DNA from: Sphingomonadaceae bacterium
Lineage (GTDB): Bacteria > Pseudomonadota > Alphaproteobacteria > Sphingomonadales > Sphingomonadaceae
Assembly: GCA_947442095.1 (NCBI GenBank)
Contig: CANEVG010000002.1
Location: 1 to 45,639, forward strand
Reading direction: 5' to 3'
Length of the DNA stretch: 45,639 nucleotides
Shown here: one piece after another, positions 16,506-24,812 of the stretch
Layout of the letters: each line of letters begins with the position of its first letter
How positions within the stretch are numbered: the first letter of the stretch is position 1
The notes under the pieces: generated by a model
The model's input: the letters and a program-made list of their open reading frames with translations, nothing else
Database searches by the model: none
What the model was told of the DNA's origin: nothing
Translations under genes and position numbers: made by a program

Positions 16506-17471
16506 ATGGCAGATCCATATTCCATCCTCGGTGTGCCGCGCAGCGCGAGCGAGAAGGACATCAAGTCCGCCTATCGCACACTGGCCAAGGAGCTTCACCC
16601 AGATCGCAACGCGGGCAAACCCAATGCGGCAGAACGCTTTGCCGAAGTCACCCGCGCTTACGACCTGCTGTCCGACAAGGACAAACGCGCCCGGTTTGAT
16701 CGGGGTGAGATCGACGGTGATGGCAATCCCGCTGCGCCTTTCGGCTTTGGCGGCGGTGCAGGGGGCGGCGGTGCAGGGGGCGGCGGTTTTGGCGGGACGC
16801 AGCGCGGCTATCGCCACGATGGTTTCGAGGGCTTCGGGCAGGGCGGGCAGGAAGGGGGCGATCTCGGCGACATCTTCGAAGGCCTGTTCGGCGGCCGCGG
16901 CGGCATGGGCGGCGGCGGTGCAGGTCCCGGTGCGCGCCGCAGACCAGCGCCGCGCGGTGCCAACGTGACGTATGCGCTCAAGGTGCCATTCGACGAAGCC
17001 GCGCGCCGGGAAAGCCAGCGGGTGACGCTGGGTGACGGCAAGACCATCGATCTGAAGCTCCCGCCCGGCCTCGTCGATGGGCAGCAGATGCGCCTTGGCG
17101 GCAAGGGTGAGCCAGGCCCCGGCGGCTTCGGCGACGCCATCATCACGATCGAGATCCTGCCCAGCCCGTTCTTCACGCGGGAAGGCGACAATATCCGGCT
17201 GGATGTGCCGATTTCGCTCGATGAAGCCCTTGCCGGCGCGAAAGTGCGCATTCCCACAGTCGAAGGGCCAGTGATGATGACCGTCGCGCCCGGCAGCACC
17301 AGCGGCAAGACCCTGCGCCTCAAGGGCCGCGGCTTCACGCGCAAGAACGGCGAGCGCGGCGATCAACTGGTGACCCTACTGATCGACGTGCCAGGCGATG
17401 ATGCGGATCTTGTCGCCCGGCTTGAAGGCTGGCGGGACAGCCGCGATCTTCGCGGCAAGTTCGCTGTCTGA
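16506..17471 (+). CDS. DnaJ/CbpA-type Hsp40 co-chaperone
   Basis: This type II J-protein stimulates the DnaK ATPase and delivers substrates. The J domain (residues 1-65) has the essential HPD in ELHPDRN. A Gly/Phe-rich linker (about 75-145) follows, then two C-terminal beta domains with the family segments VPFDEAARRES and LRLKGRGF. There is no cysteine-rich zinc finger, which separates it from canonical DnaJ and makes it CbpA-like. Part of the Gly linker is encoded by a 15-base tandem repeat (16751-16780). The ribosome-binding site is weak. The next gene begins in or just after its 3' end. Confidence 0.93.
   Translation: MADPYSILGVPRSASEKDIKSAYRTLAKELHPDRNAGKPNAAERFAEVTRAYDLLSDKDKRARFDRGEIDGDGNPAAPFGFGGGAGGGGAGGGGFGGTQRGYRHDGFEGFGQGGQEGGDLGDIFEGLFGGRGGMGGGGAGPGARRRPAPRGANVTYALKVPFDEAARRESQRVTLGDGKTIDLKLPPGLVDGQQMRLGGKGEPGPGGFGDAIITIEILPSPFFTREGDNIRLDVPISLDEALAGAKVRIPTVEGPVMMTVAPGSTSGKTLRLKGRGFTRKNGERGDQLVTLLIDVPGDDADLVARLEGWRDSRDLRGKFAV
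16751..16780. repeat. 15-bp tandem repeat encoding Gly-rich linker
   Basis: Two exact copies of CGGCGGTGCAGGGGG lie in frame in the Gly-rich linker of the J-protein. It is a likely slippage site. Confidence 0.85.
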
Positions 17472-18534
17472 GGCCTTGATACCGGATACCCCTGAAACGG
17501 AGCGGCCGCCCGGAGGCGGGACGGCCTATGTGCCGCCGGTTGATCTTTCACCCGAAGCGAGGCGGCGCGATGCGCTTACGGCAGGTAGAGCGAAGGTGCC
17601 ATCGACATCGGCCGGGGCAGTTCCGGCACGCCCCTTGCGCATTGTGCGCCGCGTATGGAACGGCGTGTTCAACGACGGGTTCATCCATGCGGGGAATTTC
17701 GCCTACATGGTGCTGATCGCGCTGTTCCCCTTTTTCATTACCGGCGCAGCACTGTTTTCCGTTCTCGGCCAAGGGAAAGACAGCAGCGCCGCGATCGCCA
17801 CGGTGCTGACAGCGCTGCCGCCCGTTGTGGCGAATGTGCTCTCCCCCGTGGCCCATGCGGTGATTGAAGCCCGGACAGGGGGGCTTCTGTGGATCGGCGG
17901 CCTGTTCGGTCTGTGGACCGTGAGCAGCCTGATCGAGACCATCCGGGATCTGCTGCGCCGCGCTTATGGCACACCCGCCGGTCAGGCTTTCTGGCGCACC
18001 CGATTGAAGTCTACCGGAATGGTCATCGGCGCCGTGATCCTGATCCTGCTCTCGATCACCGCCCAAGTGGTTATCGGAACCGTACAAGAAACCATGCTGG
18101 TGTGGCTTCCGAATGCAACCGGCTGGATCAGCGGCCTTGCGCTTTCGCGGTTCGTGCCCGCGCTCGTGCTGTTTGGCGCGTTGTGGCTGCTGTTCATATC
18201 GCTGACACCGGGCGCCTATGCCCCGCGGATCTATCCCAAATGGCCGGGCGCACTGCTGGTGACAGGGTGGTGGCTGCTGGTGACCACCTTCCTGCCCAAG
18301 ATGCTGCGACACCTGTTCACCTACGATCTGACATACGGAAGCCTGGCAGGGGTGATGATCGCACTTTTCTTTTTTTGGCTGATTGGCCTAGGGATGGTTG
18401 TCGGTGCGGAACTCAACGCTGCTCTGGCCGAAACGCCCGAGGAGCATGATATGCCAAGGCAGGCAGATGACTGGGCGGGCGCGCGGCCTGCAGCGACAGA
18501 TGATACAGGATTAGTGAAGCAAGAGGGCGCATGA
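17398..18534 (+). CDS. YihY/BrkB family inner-membrane protein
   Basis: This is a YihY-family polytopic membrane protein. The family was once called ribonuclease BN, but that assignment is wrong and its function is unclear. A cytoplasmic N-terminus is followed by about six hydrophobic helices. Family segments are FNDGFIHAGNFAYMVLIALFPF near the first helix, an aromatic GLWTVSSLIETIRDLLRRAYG stretch, and FTYDLTYGSLAGVM before the last helices. The start is unclear: ATG 17398 overlaps dnaJ by 74 bases, and TTG 17476 and a GTG near 17530 are alternatives. The first 25-30 residues look like a shadow of dnaJ, so a later start is quite possible. Its stop overlaps the fabI start (ATGA). Confidence 0.88.
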   Translation: MMRILSPGLKAGGTAAIFAASSLSEALIPDTPETERPPGGGTAYVPPVDLSPEARRRDALTAGRAKVPSTSAGAVPARPLRIVRRVWNGVFNDGFIHAGNFAYMVLIALFPFFITGAALFSVLGQGKDSSAAIATVLTALPPVVANVLSPVAHAVIEARTGGLLWIGGLFGLWTVSSLIETIRDLLRRAYGTPAGQAFWRTRLKSTGMVIGAVILILLSITAQVVIGTVQETMLVWLPNATGWISGLALSRFVPALVLFGALWLLFISLTPGAYAPRIYPKWPGALLVTGWWLLVTTFLPKMLRHLFTYDLTYGSLAGVMIALFFFWLIGLGMVVGAELNAALAETPEEHDMPRQADDWAGARPAATDDTGLVKQEGA

Positions 18535-19364
18535 CGGGACTTATGAAGGGAAAGCGCGGCCTGATCATGGGCCTCGCCAATGACAAGTCGCTCGCATGGG
18601 GGATCGCCCGCAAGCTGGCCGAACAAGGTGCGGAACTTGCCTTTTCCTACCAGGGAGATGCGCTGGAAAAACGCGTGCGTCCGCTGGCAGCCAGCGTGGG
18701 CAGCGATTTTCTGATCGAGTGCGACGTCTCCGACATGGCCGCGCTCGACACCGCATTCGATACGCTGGCAGCGCGCTGGCCCACGATCGACTTCCTCGTC
18801 CACGCTATCGGCTTTTCGGACAAGACCGAACTGCGCGGGAAGTTCATGGACACTTCGCTCGACAACTTCCTCATGACCATGAACATCTCGGTCTACAGCA
18901 TGGTTGCCGTCACCCGGCGCGCGGCGGCGATGATGCCGCAGACCGAGGATGCGCAAGGCAACAAGCAGGGCGGCGGCGCAATCCTGACGCTGACCTATTA
19001 CGGCGCCGAAAAGGTTGTGCCGCATTACAACGTGATGGGAGTGGCCAAGGCGGCGCTGGAGGCGAGTGTGCGCTATCTGGCCAACGATTGCGGGCCACAG
19101 GGCATTCGCGTCAACGCGCTTTCGGCTGGCCCGATCAAGACGCTGGCAGCCAGCGGCATTGGCGATTTCCGTTACATCCTGAAGTGGAACGAGCTCAATG
19201 CACCGCTGCGGCGCAATGTGACCATCGAAGATGTCGGCGGCGCGGGGCTTTACCTGCTGTCAGACCTCGCTTCGGGCGTCACCGGTGAAGTCCATCATGT
19301 CGATTCGGGCTATCACACCGTGGGCATGAAGCAGGAAGACGCCCCCGATATCGCACTGGGGTAA
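18531..19364 (+). CDS. fabI: Enoyl-[acyl-carrier-protein] reductase (NADH)
   Basis: FabI carries out the last reduction step of type II fatty-acid elongation and is the triclosan target. It is an atypical short-chain dehydrogenase: the nucleotide-binding loop is GLANDKSLAWGIA, and the catalytic pair is Tyr-(6)-Lys in YNVMGVAK near residue 165. The substrate-binding SAGPIKTLAASGI segment is also present. At 277 residues it is slightly longer than E. coli FabI, as is common in alphaproteobacteria. The ATG overlaps the stop of the upstream membrane-protein gene (ATGA), which makes coupling likely. It ends 3 bases from a convergent gene. Confidence 0.96.
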   Translation: MTGLMKGKRGLIMGLANDKSLAWGIARKLAEQGAELAFSYQGDALEKRVRPLAASVGSDFLIECDVSDMAALDTAFDTLAARWPTIDFLVHAIGFSDKTELRGKFMDTSLDNFLMTMNISVYSMVAVTRRAAAMMPQTEDAQGNKQGGGAILTLTYYGAEKVVPHYNVMGVAKAALEASVRYLANDCGPQGIRVNALSAGPIKTLAASGIGDFRYILKWNELNAPLRRNVTIEDVGGAGLYLLSDLASGVTGEVHHVDSGYHTVGMKQEDAPDIALG

Positions 19365-19367
19365 GCC

Positions 19368-19949
19368 TCAGGGTTGGGGCGGCGTTGCCAGCGGTGCGTT
19401 GGGCGAGGAGGGCGCTGCTGGCAGGGTTTCGCCTTCGCGCTCGCGCTTGAGCTTCGCCTCGTATTCCTTTTCCAGCACTTCCACACGAGCCTGTTCGGCG
19501 GCGGTATCGGCGTCGATGGACTGGGTGCGTTTGGCGCGCTCGGCCTCGATCAGCTTTCCGAACTGCACATCGCTGGCCTGCTTCTTTTCAGCGTAAGCGC
19601 TGTTGATCAGCTGCGCCATGCAGCCGGTAGCCCCGCCCGCGCCCACTGGCGAGCAGGAATTGACCCCGAAGGAACCCGCCGTCTCGTAAGCCTTGACCCG
19701 CTGGGTCCAGCCCTGATTGACTGCGGCATTGGGATTTTCCCGAAGCGGCGCCGGGATGCGGAACCGCTCTGCTTCGTCTTTCCGCGCGCAGACTGTGATC
19801 GAACCATCATTCGATGCCGGGCATGGATCATCGCCATAAACGATCAGCTGGTTGATCTTCTCGCGAGTGTCGTCTTGCGCCGCAACCGGAAGCTGAGCCG
19901 CAAGCAATGCGGAGACGATGAGAACAGCGGCGGATTGGTAGCGCTTCAT
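19368..19949 (-). CDS. Secreted hypothetical protein, coiled-coil C-terminus
   Basis: I recognise no characterised domain. The 193-residue protein has a clear signal peptide ending in VAAQ near residue 24. A cysteine-containing segment (GDDPCPAS ... ITVCARK) is followed by an AERFRIPAPLRENP stretch of a type that recurs in sphingomonad exported proteins, and two more cysteines lie near residue 100. Residues 120-175 are charged and helical, then a proline/alanine tail. The four cysteines fit oxidation in the periplasm, and dsbB is encoded just upstream on the same strand. It lies 99 bases downstream of coq7. A 7-bp-stem hairpin (19976-20000) and a weak CtrA-like site (20001-20015) lie in that gap. 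Confidence 0.75.
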   Translation of the reverse strand: MKRYQSAAVLIVSALLAAQLPVAAQDDTREKINQLIVYGDDPCPASNDGSITVCARKDEAERFRIPAPLRENPNAAVNQGWTQRVKAYETAGSFGVNSCSPVGAGGATGCMAQLINSAYAEKKQASDVQFGKLIEAERAKRTQSIDADTAAEQARVEVLEKEYEAKLKREREGETLPAAPSSPNAPLATPPQP

Positions 19950-20048
19950 CGCGGATACTCCAGCTTCTATCAGGCCGACGCCTATAGGGCTTCGGCGTCG
20001 TTAACGGTAGCTGAAGCCGGTGCCATCGGGCGTGTCAAATCAAGTCTC

Positions 20049-20564
20049 TCAGATATGTTTCGAAACCGCGATGGCAGCGCGGCAGCCCATCCGGATCGCC
20101 TGAAACAGCAAGGGGTAGGCTGGCGCACGCTCAGCGCCTGATGCAACGGCAGTATCAAGATGCTCGCGCTCGTCATCGCGAAACTCGCGGATCATCGCGC
20201 CCAGTTCCGGGTCTTCATCGCCCAGTTGCTCCAGCTGCTCGGTATAGTGCCGATCGATCTCGGTCTCGATCGCGGCCGTGCAGGCCATCGCCGCTTCCGG
20301 CCCGATCAGCGCGGTTGCTGCACCCAATGCAAAGCCGGCGGCAGACCAAAGGGGCTGCAGCACGGTCGGACGAACCCCGCGCGCGACGAGCAGGGCATCA
20401 AACCGTGCACGGTGGCCCGCTTCCTGCTCCGCCATCGCGGCGATTTCACCCGCGTGAGGGCCGCGATCACCCATGACCGCCAGCTGTCCGGCATAGATCC
20501 GGGTTGCGCCGAATTCGCCTGCCTGATTGACCCGCAGCATCTGCGCGCGTGCGTTGTTCATCAT
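20049..20564 (-). CDS. coq7: Demethoxyubiquinone hydroxylase (Coq7 family)
   Basis: Coq7 performs the penultimate hydroxylation of ubiquinone biosynthesis with a carboxylate-bridged di-iron centre at the membrane. From the start chosen here (171 residues) the iron ligands are visible: Glu17 in NQAGEFGA, Glu48 and His51 in EQEAGH, a Glu at 100 or 102 in IETEID, and Glu132 and His135 in DEREH. The track start is inside dsbB. The ATG at 20564 overlaps the dsbB stop (ATGA), so translation is probably coupled. The length matches other alphaproteobacterial Coq7 proteins. Confidence 0.94.
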   Translation of the reverse strand: MMNNARAQMLRVNQAGEFGATRIYAGQLAVMGDRGPHAGEIAAMAEQEAGHRARFDALLVARGVRPTVLQPLWSAAGFALGAATALIGPEAAMACTAAIETEIDRHYTEQLEQLGDEDPELGAMIREFRDDEREHLDTAVASGAERAPAYPLLFQAIRMGCRAAIAVSKHI

Positions 20565-21049
20565 ACGACCCCTTGCTTGCGGCGGCCGAGCAGCGCGAAC
20601 ACAAGCGCCGCGCTGGCCACCGAAATCAGAAAGTTGAAGCCGGCCAGGCTGATCCCCAGCAGCGTCCACGGCGCAACATCACAGCGGATAAGCGGCGCGT
20701 TCATGATCGCAGCAAGCGGATCATTGCCGAGGTTGGACGAGGAACAAGCGGTCAACCCTTCCCACCAGCCATACTCGACACCGGCGTGAAATGCTCCGAT
20801 CAGGCCGCTGATGAGCATGGCCAGCCCAGCCAGCCGGACCAGCGCATCGCCCAGCCGCGTACCGCGCGCCGTCGATGCAGCACCTGCCAGCGCAATGGCG
20901 GCAAAATGGGGGTATCGCTGCCACCAGCACATTTCGCATGGGGGCAGGCCGAAGCCAAACTGCGCCACGTAAACCGCAGCGATGAGCGCGCACGGCACGG
21001 CCAGTGCTACCATGTAGGCCTTGGAGGACGACAAAACCGCCTGCTGCAT
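20561..21049 (-). CDS. dsbB: Disulfide bond formation protein DsbB
   Basis: DsbB reoxidises DsbA and passes electrons to quinone in the inner membrane. Four hydrophobic segments are present. The first periplasmic pair is Cys38/Cys41 (PPCEMCWWQRYP, including the quinone-proximal Arg). The second pair is Cys102 and Cys123. The 162-residue length is typical. The ATG follows GAGGCAGG at good spacing, 9 bases after the ctpA stop. Genetic coupling to coq7 is suggestive because DsbB hands electrons to the ubiquinone pool that Coq7 helps make. Confidence 0.94.
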   Translation of the reverse strand: MQQAVLSSSKAYMVALAVPCALIAAVYVAQFGFGLPPCEMCWWQRYPHFAAIALAGAASTARGTRLGDALVRLAGLAMLISGLIGAFHAGVEYGWWEGLTACSSSNLGNDPLAAIMNAPLIRCDVAPWTLLGISLAGFNFLISVASAALVFALLGRRKQGVV

Positions 21050-21058
21050 GTGCCTGCC

Positions 21059-22399
21059 TCAGCGCCTCCGCGCCGCGAGCGCCTGTGGCGCCGTGCGTCC
21101 CAGTGTCTGCAACGCATAATAGAGCTGGAAGTCGTCGATACCCTTGGTCTTGAGCTCCTCGGGCGTCATCTTGAAACGCGGATCGGGGATCTTGTCGCGC
21201 TCCAAATCCTTGTCGTCCTTGATCTCGTTTATCAGATGCCCGCGCAGATCGCTCTCCCGGTAGAACCGCTGGGCGCGCTTGCGTAAGTCCGGATCCGAAA
21301 TCTGCGGTACGGCGACATCGGGATCGATCCCACCTTCCTGGACCGAGCGGCCCGACGGCGTGTAATAGCGAGCAGTGGTCAGCTTGAGCGCGGTGTCGCG
21401 CGTCAGCGGCATCAGCGTCTGCACGCTGCCCTTGCCGAAGCTGCGCTGACCCATCAGAACAGCGCGGTGCTGATCCTGCAGCGCACCCGCCACGATTTCC
21501 GAGGCGGAAGCCGAGCCTTCATTGATCAGCACGACCATCGGAATGCCCTTGGCGATATCGCCGGGCGTCATCGATTCAGCGTTGTAGGTCTCGTTGTCGC
21601 GCGGATAGCGGCCACGCTGCGACACGATCACGCCGCGATCAAGGAAGAGATCGGACAAGGCAACCGCCTGATCGAGCAGCCCGCCCGGATTGCCGCGCAA
21701 ATCGAGCACCACACCGCCGATCCGGCCGCCGGTCTTGGCCTTGATCTGCTTGAAGGCGTCCGAAACCTCGCTGCCGACATTGGCGCTGAAGCTGGAGACC
21801 GAGATCACACCGATGTTGCCCTCGACCTTCCAGTCAACCGGCTTGAGTTCGATGATCTGGCGGGTAATGGCAACCTCGATCGGCTCGTCCCGTCCGGTGC
21901 GGAACAGCGTGAGGCGGATCGAAGTTCCCGGCGGCCCGCGCATCTGGTCGACCGCCTCGTCCAGCGTGCCGCCGTAAATCAACTTGCCGTTGATATGCGT
22001 GATGAAATCGCCAGCCTTGACCCCAGCTGCATCGGCCGGGCTGCCCTTGGTCGGCGCAATTACCTTGACCGCGCCGTCGTCCATCGTGACCGAAAGACCG
22101 AGCCCGCCGTAGGATCCGTCGGTCTGCGTGCGCAGGTTCTCGAAATCGCGGGCATCGAGATAGGAGCTGTGCGGATCAAGTGCCGCGAGCATGCCGTTGA
22201 TCGCGCCCTTGATCAGCTTGTCATCGTCCACTGGCTCGACATAGCTGGCCTTCACGCGTTCATAAATCGCAAGCAGCTTGCCAAACTCAGGGCCTGACCG
22301 AGCATCGACCGCCGCCAGCCCAGTGGTCGCCGCCGGAATGAGCGCCACCGCGCTGACAAGCGCCGCCGCGCGGAGAAGGGAAGCAAACTGAAACGCCAT
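21059..22399 (-). CDS. ctpA: Carboxyl-terminal processing protease CtpA (S41)
   Basis: This S41A serine protease cleaves C-termini of periplasmic proteins and in several Gram-negatives degrades cell-wall hydrolases. It has a signal sequence (to about residue 30), the N-terminal helical region ending in DPHSSYLDARDFENL, and a PDZ domain (about 95-180) with GGLGLSV. In the catalytic domain the Ser lies in EGSASASEI near residue 297 and the Lys in SFGKGSVQT near residue 320. The 446-residue length is normal. It follows the envC-like gene after 96 bases, a common alphaproteobacterial order that links the protease to peptidoglycan hydrolase control. Confidence 0.95.
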   Translation of the reverse strand: MAFQFASLLRAAALVSAVALIPAATTGLAAVDARSGPEFGKLLAIYERVKASYVEPVDDDKLIKGAINGMLAALDPHSSYLDARDFENLRTQTDGSYGGLGLSVTMDDGAVKVIAPTKGSPADAAGVKAGDFITHINGKLIYGGTLDEAVDQMRGPPGTSIRLTLFRTGRDEPIEVAITRQIIELKPVDWKVEGNIGVISVSSFSANVGSEVSDAFKQIKAKTGGRIGGVVLDLRGNPGGLLDQAVALSDLFLDRGVIVSQRGRYPRDNETYNAESMTPGDIAKGIPMVVLINEGSASASEIVAGALQDQHRAVLMGQRSFGKGSVQTLMPLTRDTALKLTTARYYTPSGRSVQEGGIDPDVAVPQISDPDLRKRAQRFYRESDLRGHLINEIKDDKDLERDKIPDPRFKMTPEELKTKGIDDFQLYYALQTLGRTAPQALAARRR

Positions 22400-22495
22400 G
22401 ATCGTCTTTCGCCATAAATTGCGAGGCTTGATAGCGCTTCTATAGAGCCGCGGAGATTAACGCCAGATGGGGTGACCGCATGGGAAATGCGGCCA

Positions 22496-23734
22496 TCACC
22501 CGCTGATAAGCGCAAGGGGATTCACCGGCGTGCCATCTTTGCGCAGTTCGACTGTCACGGTCGGCCGACCGGGACCGGCGAGACCGAGCGGCGAGCCCTG
22601 CAAGACCCGCGCAGACACGCCGACATCAAGACGGCCCAGATTGGTGATAAGCGACGTCCATCCGCCATCGTGGTCGATGATTACGATCCGGCCATAGCCG
22701 CGATAGTCCCCGGCAAAGGCCACTCTTCCAGCCGCAGGCGCCACGATCTGGGCGCTGGCGACTGGCGCGAGCGTGATGCCCACGGCGCGCGCGCCATCAC
22801 TGGAACCGGAACCAGCCGCATCGCCGAAACCGGACACGATGCGGCCGCTGACTGGCATTATCCATGCAAGGCTGGCACTGGCTGCGGGTGTAGGCGGAGC
22901 GTCATTGACGACCATCAAGGAGCCCGGCCGGTCGGGCCGTGGGACCGGGCCGGGCAACGCGGCGAGCTCGCTGCGCAGCGAACCATCAGCCCGCAACCGC
23001 TCCATCAACGCCGAAAGGTCACGCGCTTCCTCCGCAAGCGCCAGCGCGCGATCGGCCTCTCGGCTGGCGATGCCCTGTGCGCTTCGCGATTCGATGCGCT
23101 GGCGGCTTTCCACAGCAGCAAGTTGCTGACGCCGCACGGTGAGCGCCTGTTCGCTCGCCTTGAGCTCCACGGCCGCAGCCCGTGCCTTGTCCTGCAGTTG
23201 CCGGCCGCGCACGATCTCCGAACGCAGCCCGGCAGTTCGGCGCTGGACTTCGGGCAGCATGGTTTCCAGCACGGCGCGCAGATAAACCGTTTCCTGCAAC
23301 GAATCCGAGCGCATCAGGCTAAACACGAGCGGTCGGCGCGCCATCAGTTGCAGCGCCGCAGTAAGACGAACGACTGGCTCCTGCCGCTGCGCTATCCCCA
23401 TCCGCAAGGCTTCGCGCTGCCGGTCGATCTGCTGCACGCGCGCCTGTGATAGGGCGATCTCGGCCTCAGACTGCTGAATTCGCGCAGCAACCGCCGCCGC
23501 TTCGCGCGCAGTGCGATCCGCCGCAGCTGTCGCGCGCCGCGCCGCCGCCTCAAGCTCGTCGCCGCGCCTCTGCGCCCCTGCCAAGGCGCGTGTCGCCTCG
23601 CGGAGCGCATTGCCTGCCTGATCGGCGTTCTCAAACGGCGCGTCCTGCGCAAAGCTCTGCCATCCGGCCAGACAGGCCAGCGCCAACAGAAAGCCGATAA
23701 AGGCCAATCTTGATGTCATTGGGCGTGACGTCAT
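22496..23734 (-). CDS. EnvC-like murein hydrolase activator, degenerate M23 domain
   Basis: EnvC-type proteins activate periplasmic amidases at division sites without being peptidases themselves. The protein has a signal peptide (to about residue 29), a long heptad-rich coiled coil (about 35-270) and a C-terminal LytM fold. The zinc ligands are missing: the usual HxxxD position reads GARAVGITL, and the usual HxH strand reads VTVELRKDG. This supports an activator, not an enzyme. It has 412 residues; two in-frame ATGs (MTSRPMTSR) are possible starts. It is between rlmH (9-base gap) and ctpA. Confidence 0.9.
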   Translation of the reverse strand: MTSRPMTSRLAFIGFLLALACLAGWQSFAQDAPFENADQAGNALREATRALAGAQRRGDELEAAARRATAAADRTAREAAAVAARIQQSEAEIALSQARVQQIDRQREALRMGIAQRQEPVVRLTAALQLMARRPLVFSLMRSDSLQETVYLRAVLETMLPEVQRRTAGLRSEIVRGRQLQDKARAAAVELKASEQALTVRRQQLAAVESRQRIESRSAQGIASREADRALALAEEARDLSALMERLRADGSLRSELAALPGPVPRPDRPGSLMVVNDAPPTPAASASLAWIMPVSGRIVSGFGDAAGSGSSDGARAVGITLAPVASAQIVAPAAGRVAFAGDYRGYGRIVIIDHDGGWTSLITNLGRLDVGVSARVLQGSPLGLAGPGRPTVTVELRKDGTPVNPLALISG

Positions 23735-23743
23735 GATGCGCCG

Positions 23744-24169
23744 CTACCCTTCCCGGTGGTAGGGATGACCAGCAAGAATACTGGTCGCGCGCCAGAGCTG
23801 TTCGGCCAGCATCGCACGCGCCAGCATGTGCGGCCAGGTCGCGTTGCCGAAGGCCAAGAGCAGATCGGCCTTTTCGCGCAACGCTGTATCATGCCCATCG
23901 GCCGCACCGATCAGAAAGCGCGCTTCGCGCACGCCATCATCGCGCCAGCGCCCGAGGACTGTTGCAAAGGCGGTCGAGGTGAGTTGTTCGCCGCGCTCAT
24001 CCAGCACGGCCGTGCGGAACGGCGATGTGGCGGCGGCGGGAACAGTGCCGCCCCGGTCGGGCAGTTCGGTCACCTTGAAGCCCCATGAAAGGCGCTTGGC
24101 ATAGCGATCCACCAACTCCGCCTCGGGCGAGCGGCCAATCTTTCCGCGGGCGATCACGTGCAGCAGCAT
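23744..24169 (-). CDS. rlmH: 23S rRNA pseudouridine(1915) N3-methyltransferase
   Basis: RlmH is a SPOUT methyltransferase that methylates pseudouridine 1915 in helix 69 using SAM. The protein opens MLLHVIARGKI. The SAM-binding trefoil knot region reads FLIGAADGHD then LAFGNATWPHMLARAMLAEQLWRA, and it ends in GHPYHREG, the family C-terminus. The 141-residue length is slightly below the E. coli enzyme (155). It lies 85 bases downstream of rsfS, the standard gene order. Confidence 0.95.
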   Translation of the reverse strand: MLLHVIARGKIGRSPEAELVDRYAKRLSWGFKVTELPDRGGTVPAAATSPFRTAVLDERGEQLTSTAFATVLGRWRDDGVREARFLIGAADGHDTALREKADLLLAFGNATWPHMLARAMLAEQLWRATSILAGHPYHREG

Positions 24170-24254
24170 GATCCTGCCCTAGCGCAGAATGGCGGCGCAA
24201 TGAATCCCCGCCAGCCCTGAACTTTTGCGCGATCTGTGGAGCGTTTGATGCTGT

Positions 24255-24662
24255 TCAGGCCGCGCCTTGATCGCCGAACGCCCACATGCGCTCAAGGTTG
24301 TAGAAACTGCGCACTTCGGGGCGGAACACGTGGACGACAATATCGCCCGCGTCGATCAGCACCCAATCCGCTGCAGGCAGGCCCTCGATCCGCACGCGGC
24401 CGAAGCCGCCATGCTTGATCCGCTCGGCCAGCTTCTGTGCCATGGACGCGACCTGCCGGGTTGAGCGGCCTGAGGCGATCACCATGTGATCTGCAACCGA
24501 GCTTTTGCCCTCAAGCGGGATCGTGACCACCTCCTGCGCCTGATCATCGTCGAGCGAGCGCAGCACCAGATCGAGCAGCGATCCGGGCTCGGCCGCAATC
24601 GTGGCGGAGGCGGGATTGGGGGTGACGCCGGTATCGGTCGGCAGGGGCTGAACGCTTGTCAT
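24255..24662 (-). CDS. rsfS: Ribosomal silencing factor RsfS
   Basis: RsfS binds ribosomal protein L14 and blocks subunit joining under nutrient stress. Core motifs include VADHMVIASGRSTRQVASMAQ, a GLPAADWVLIDAGDIVVHVF segment, and the terminal RSFYNLERMWAFG. The 135 residues include an N-terminal extension of about 28 residues that is not part of the core fold. It lies 150 bases downstream of nadD in the common nadD-rsfS-rlmH order. Confidence 0.95.
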   Translation of the reverse strand: MTSVQPLPTDTGVTPNPASATIAAEPGSLLDLVLRSLDDDQAQEVVTIPLEGKSSVADHMVIASGRSTRQVASMAQKLAERIKHGGFGRVRIEGLPAADWVLIDAGDIVVHVFRPEVRSFYNLERMWAFGDQGAA

Positions 24663-24812
24663 GGGGGTTAAAATGGACTCCGTAGCTGATTGGGATTGGG
24701 CGAGATGATCAGAAATAGTGCGGCAGCCCGTATGGACGAGGGGGCAGCCAGCATAGAAGATTCGTGGAACCGGCCTGGCGACAAGCAGGGGCTATTGGGA
24801 AGCAAAACCCGC

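Noticed and set aside
16344-17366. N-terminal 340 residues of the 545-aa track ORF containing pdxH
   Set aside because: This part is antisense to dnaJ; PdxH starts at the GTG at 16343 with a proper ribosome-binding site and the correct length.
19976-20000. 7-bp hairpin between coq7 and the secreted hypothetical gene
   Set aside because: Stem is short and lacks a T-tract; it may be an attenuator but I cannot support a call.
22472-23449. 325-aa plus-strand ORF opposite the envC-like gene
   Set aside because: Antisense shadow; no homology pattern and poor start context.
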